Source: DATMYQ01 sp035560935 (GTDB lineage: Bacteria; Bacillota; Negativicutes; Sporomusales; Sporomusaceae). From it: a DNA stretch of 5,385 nucleotides. Both the position numbers and the translations under genes were made by a program. The notes under the pieces were generated by a model, which saw only the letters and a list, made by a program, of their open reading frames with translations, was not told where the DNA came from and did not search any database. The DNA lies in contig DATMYQ010000295.1 of the NCBI GenBank assembly GCA_035560935.1, positions 1-5,385 on the forward strand, in the 5' to 3' direction. Below, in pieces: positions 5,353 through 5,385 of the stretch (the stretch's first letter is position 1; each line of letters opens with the position of its first letter).

Positions 5353-5385
5353 TATTTCTGTGTAATAATGGAAGAAGGCGTCTAT

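Larger units (their letters stand above)
5073..5385. other. Upstream regulatory region of the ssu operon, no convincing gene
   Basis: These 313 bases are more A/T-rich than the genes, especially beyond 5200. They hold a - strand promoter, a strong terminator hairpin with an alternative fold, an imperfect dyad around a TATAAT-like sequence, and a 30-codon - strand frame without a ribosome site. I see no tRNA, IS end or known riboswitch motif. AAGAAGG near the right edge (5374-5380) could be the ribosome site of a + strand gene starting outside the window, but that is speculation. Confidence 0.6.

Noticed and set aside
5290..5385. A - strand frame open from the right edge to a TAG at 5290, as if it were the end of an upstream gene before the terminator
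   Set aside because: It has about 31 codons, is A/T-rich with four ATA codons unlike the neighbouring genes, and its stop lies inside the terminator stem. A second - strand frame is also open here, so openness means little. It cannot be excluded without sequence to the right.
5370..5385. ATG at 5370 on the + strand as the start of a divergent gene
   Set aside because: No ribosome site precedes it and only five codons are visible.

Overview
The window carries two convergent ABC importer operons separated by a bidirectional terminator, plus a regulatory region at the right edge. Base composition is balanced and Shine-Dalgarno sites are strong. GTG and probably TTG starts occur, and both solute-binding proteins are lipoproteins. 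This suggests a Firmicutes-type bacterium, possibly a Negativicutes member (Sporomusa/Pelosinus type). That placement rests on style only, since no marker gene is present.

Left, + strand (19-2328): a complete polar amino acid uptake system (family 3.A.1.3), made of a lipoprotein binding protein, one HisM/GlnP-type permease and one GlnQ-type ATPase. The genes are tightly packed, and the ATPase start overlaps the permease end by 14 nt. The promoter lies left of the window.

Middle (2329-2457): about 130 bases with no gene. They hold a perfect 19-bp hairpin with a U-rich run on both sides, which can end both operons.

Right, - strand (5072 down to 2458): an aliphatic sulfonate (SsuA-SsuC-SsuB, NitT/TauT type) importer in the order binding protein, permease, ATPase. 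SsuB and SsuC resemble the Escherichia coli proteins closely. SsuA is more divergent. No desulfonating monooxygenase or reductase is linked within the window.

Right edge (5073-5385): 313 bases without a convincing gene. On the - strand a good sigma-A-type promoter (TTGACA, 17 nt, TATTCT) is followed about 20 nt after the predicted start by a perfect 20-bp terminator hairpin with a seven-U tail, still about 180 nt upstream of ssuA. The first transcribed bases can fold into a smaller alternative hairpin that captures the rising arm of the terminator. The arrangement looks like transcription attenuation of the sulfonate operon, or a short RNA of about 65 nt, and does not match a riboswitch class I recognise. 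It is the most interesting part of the window. A second imperfect dyad around a TATAAT-like sequence lies between this hairpin and ssuA.
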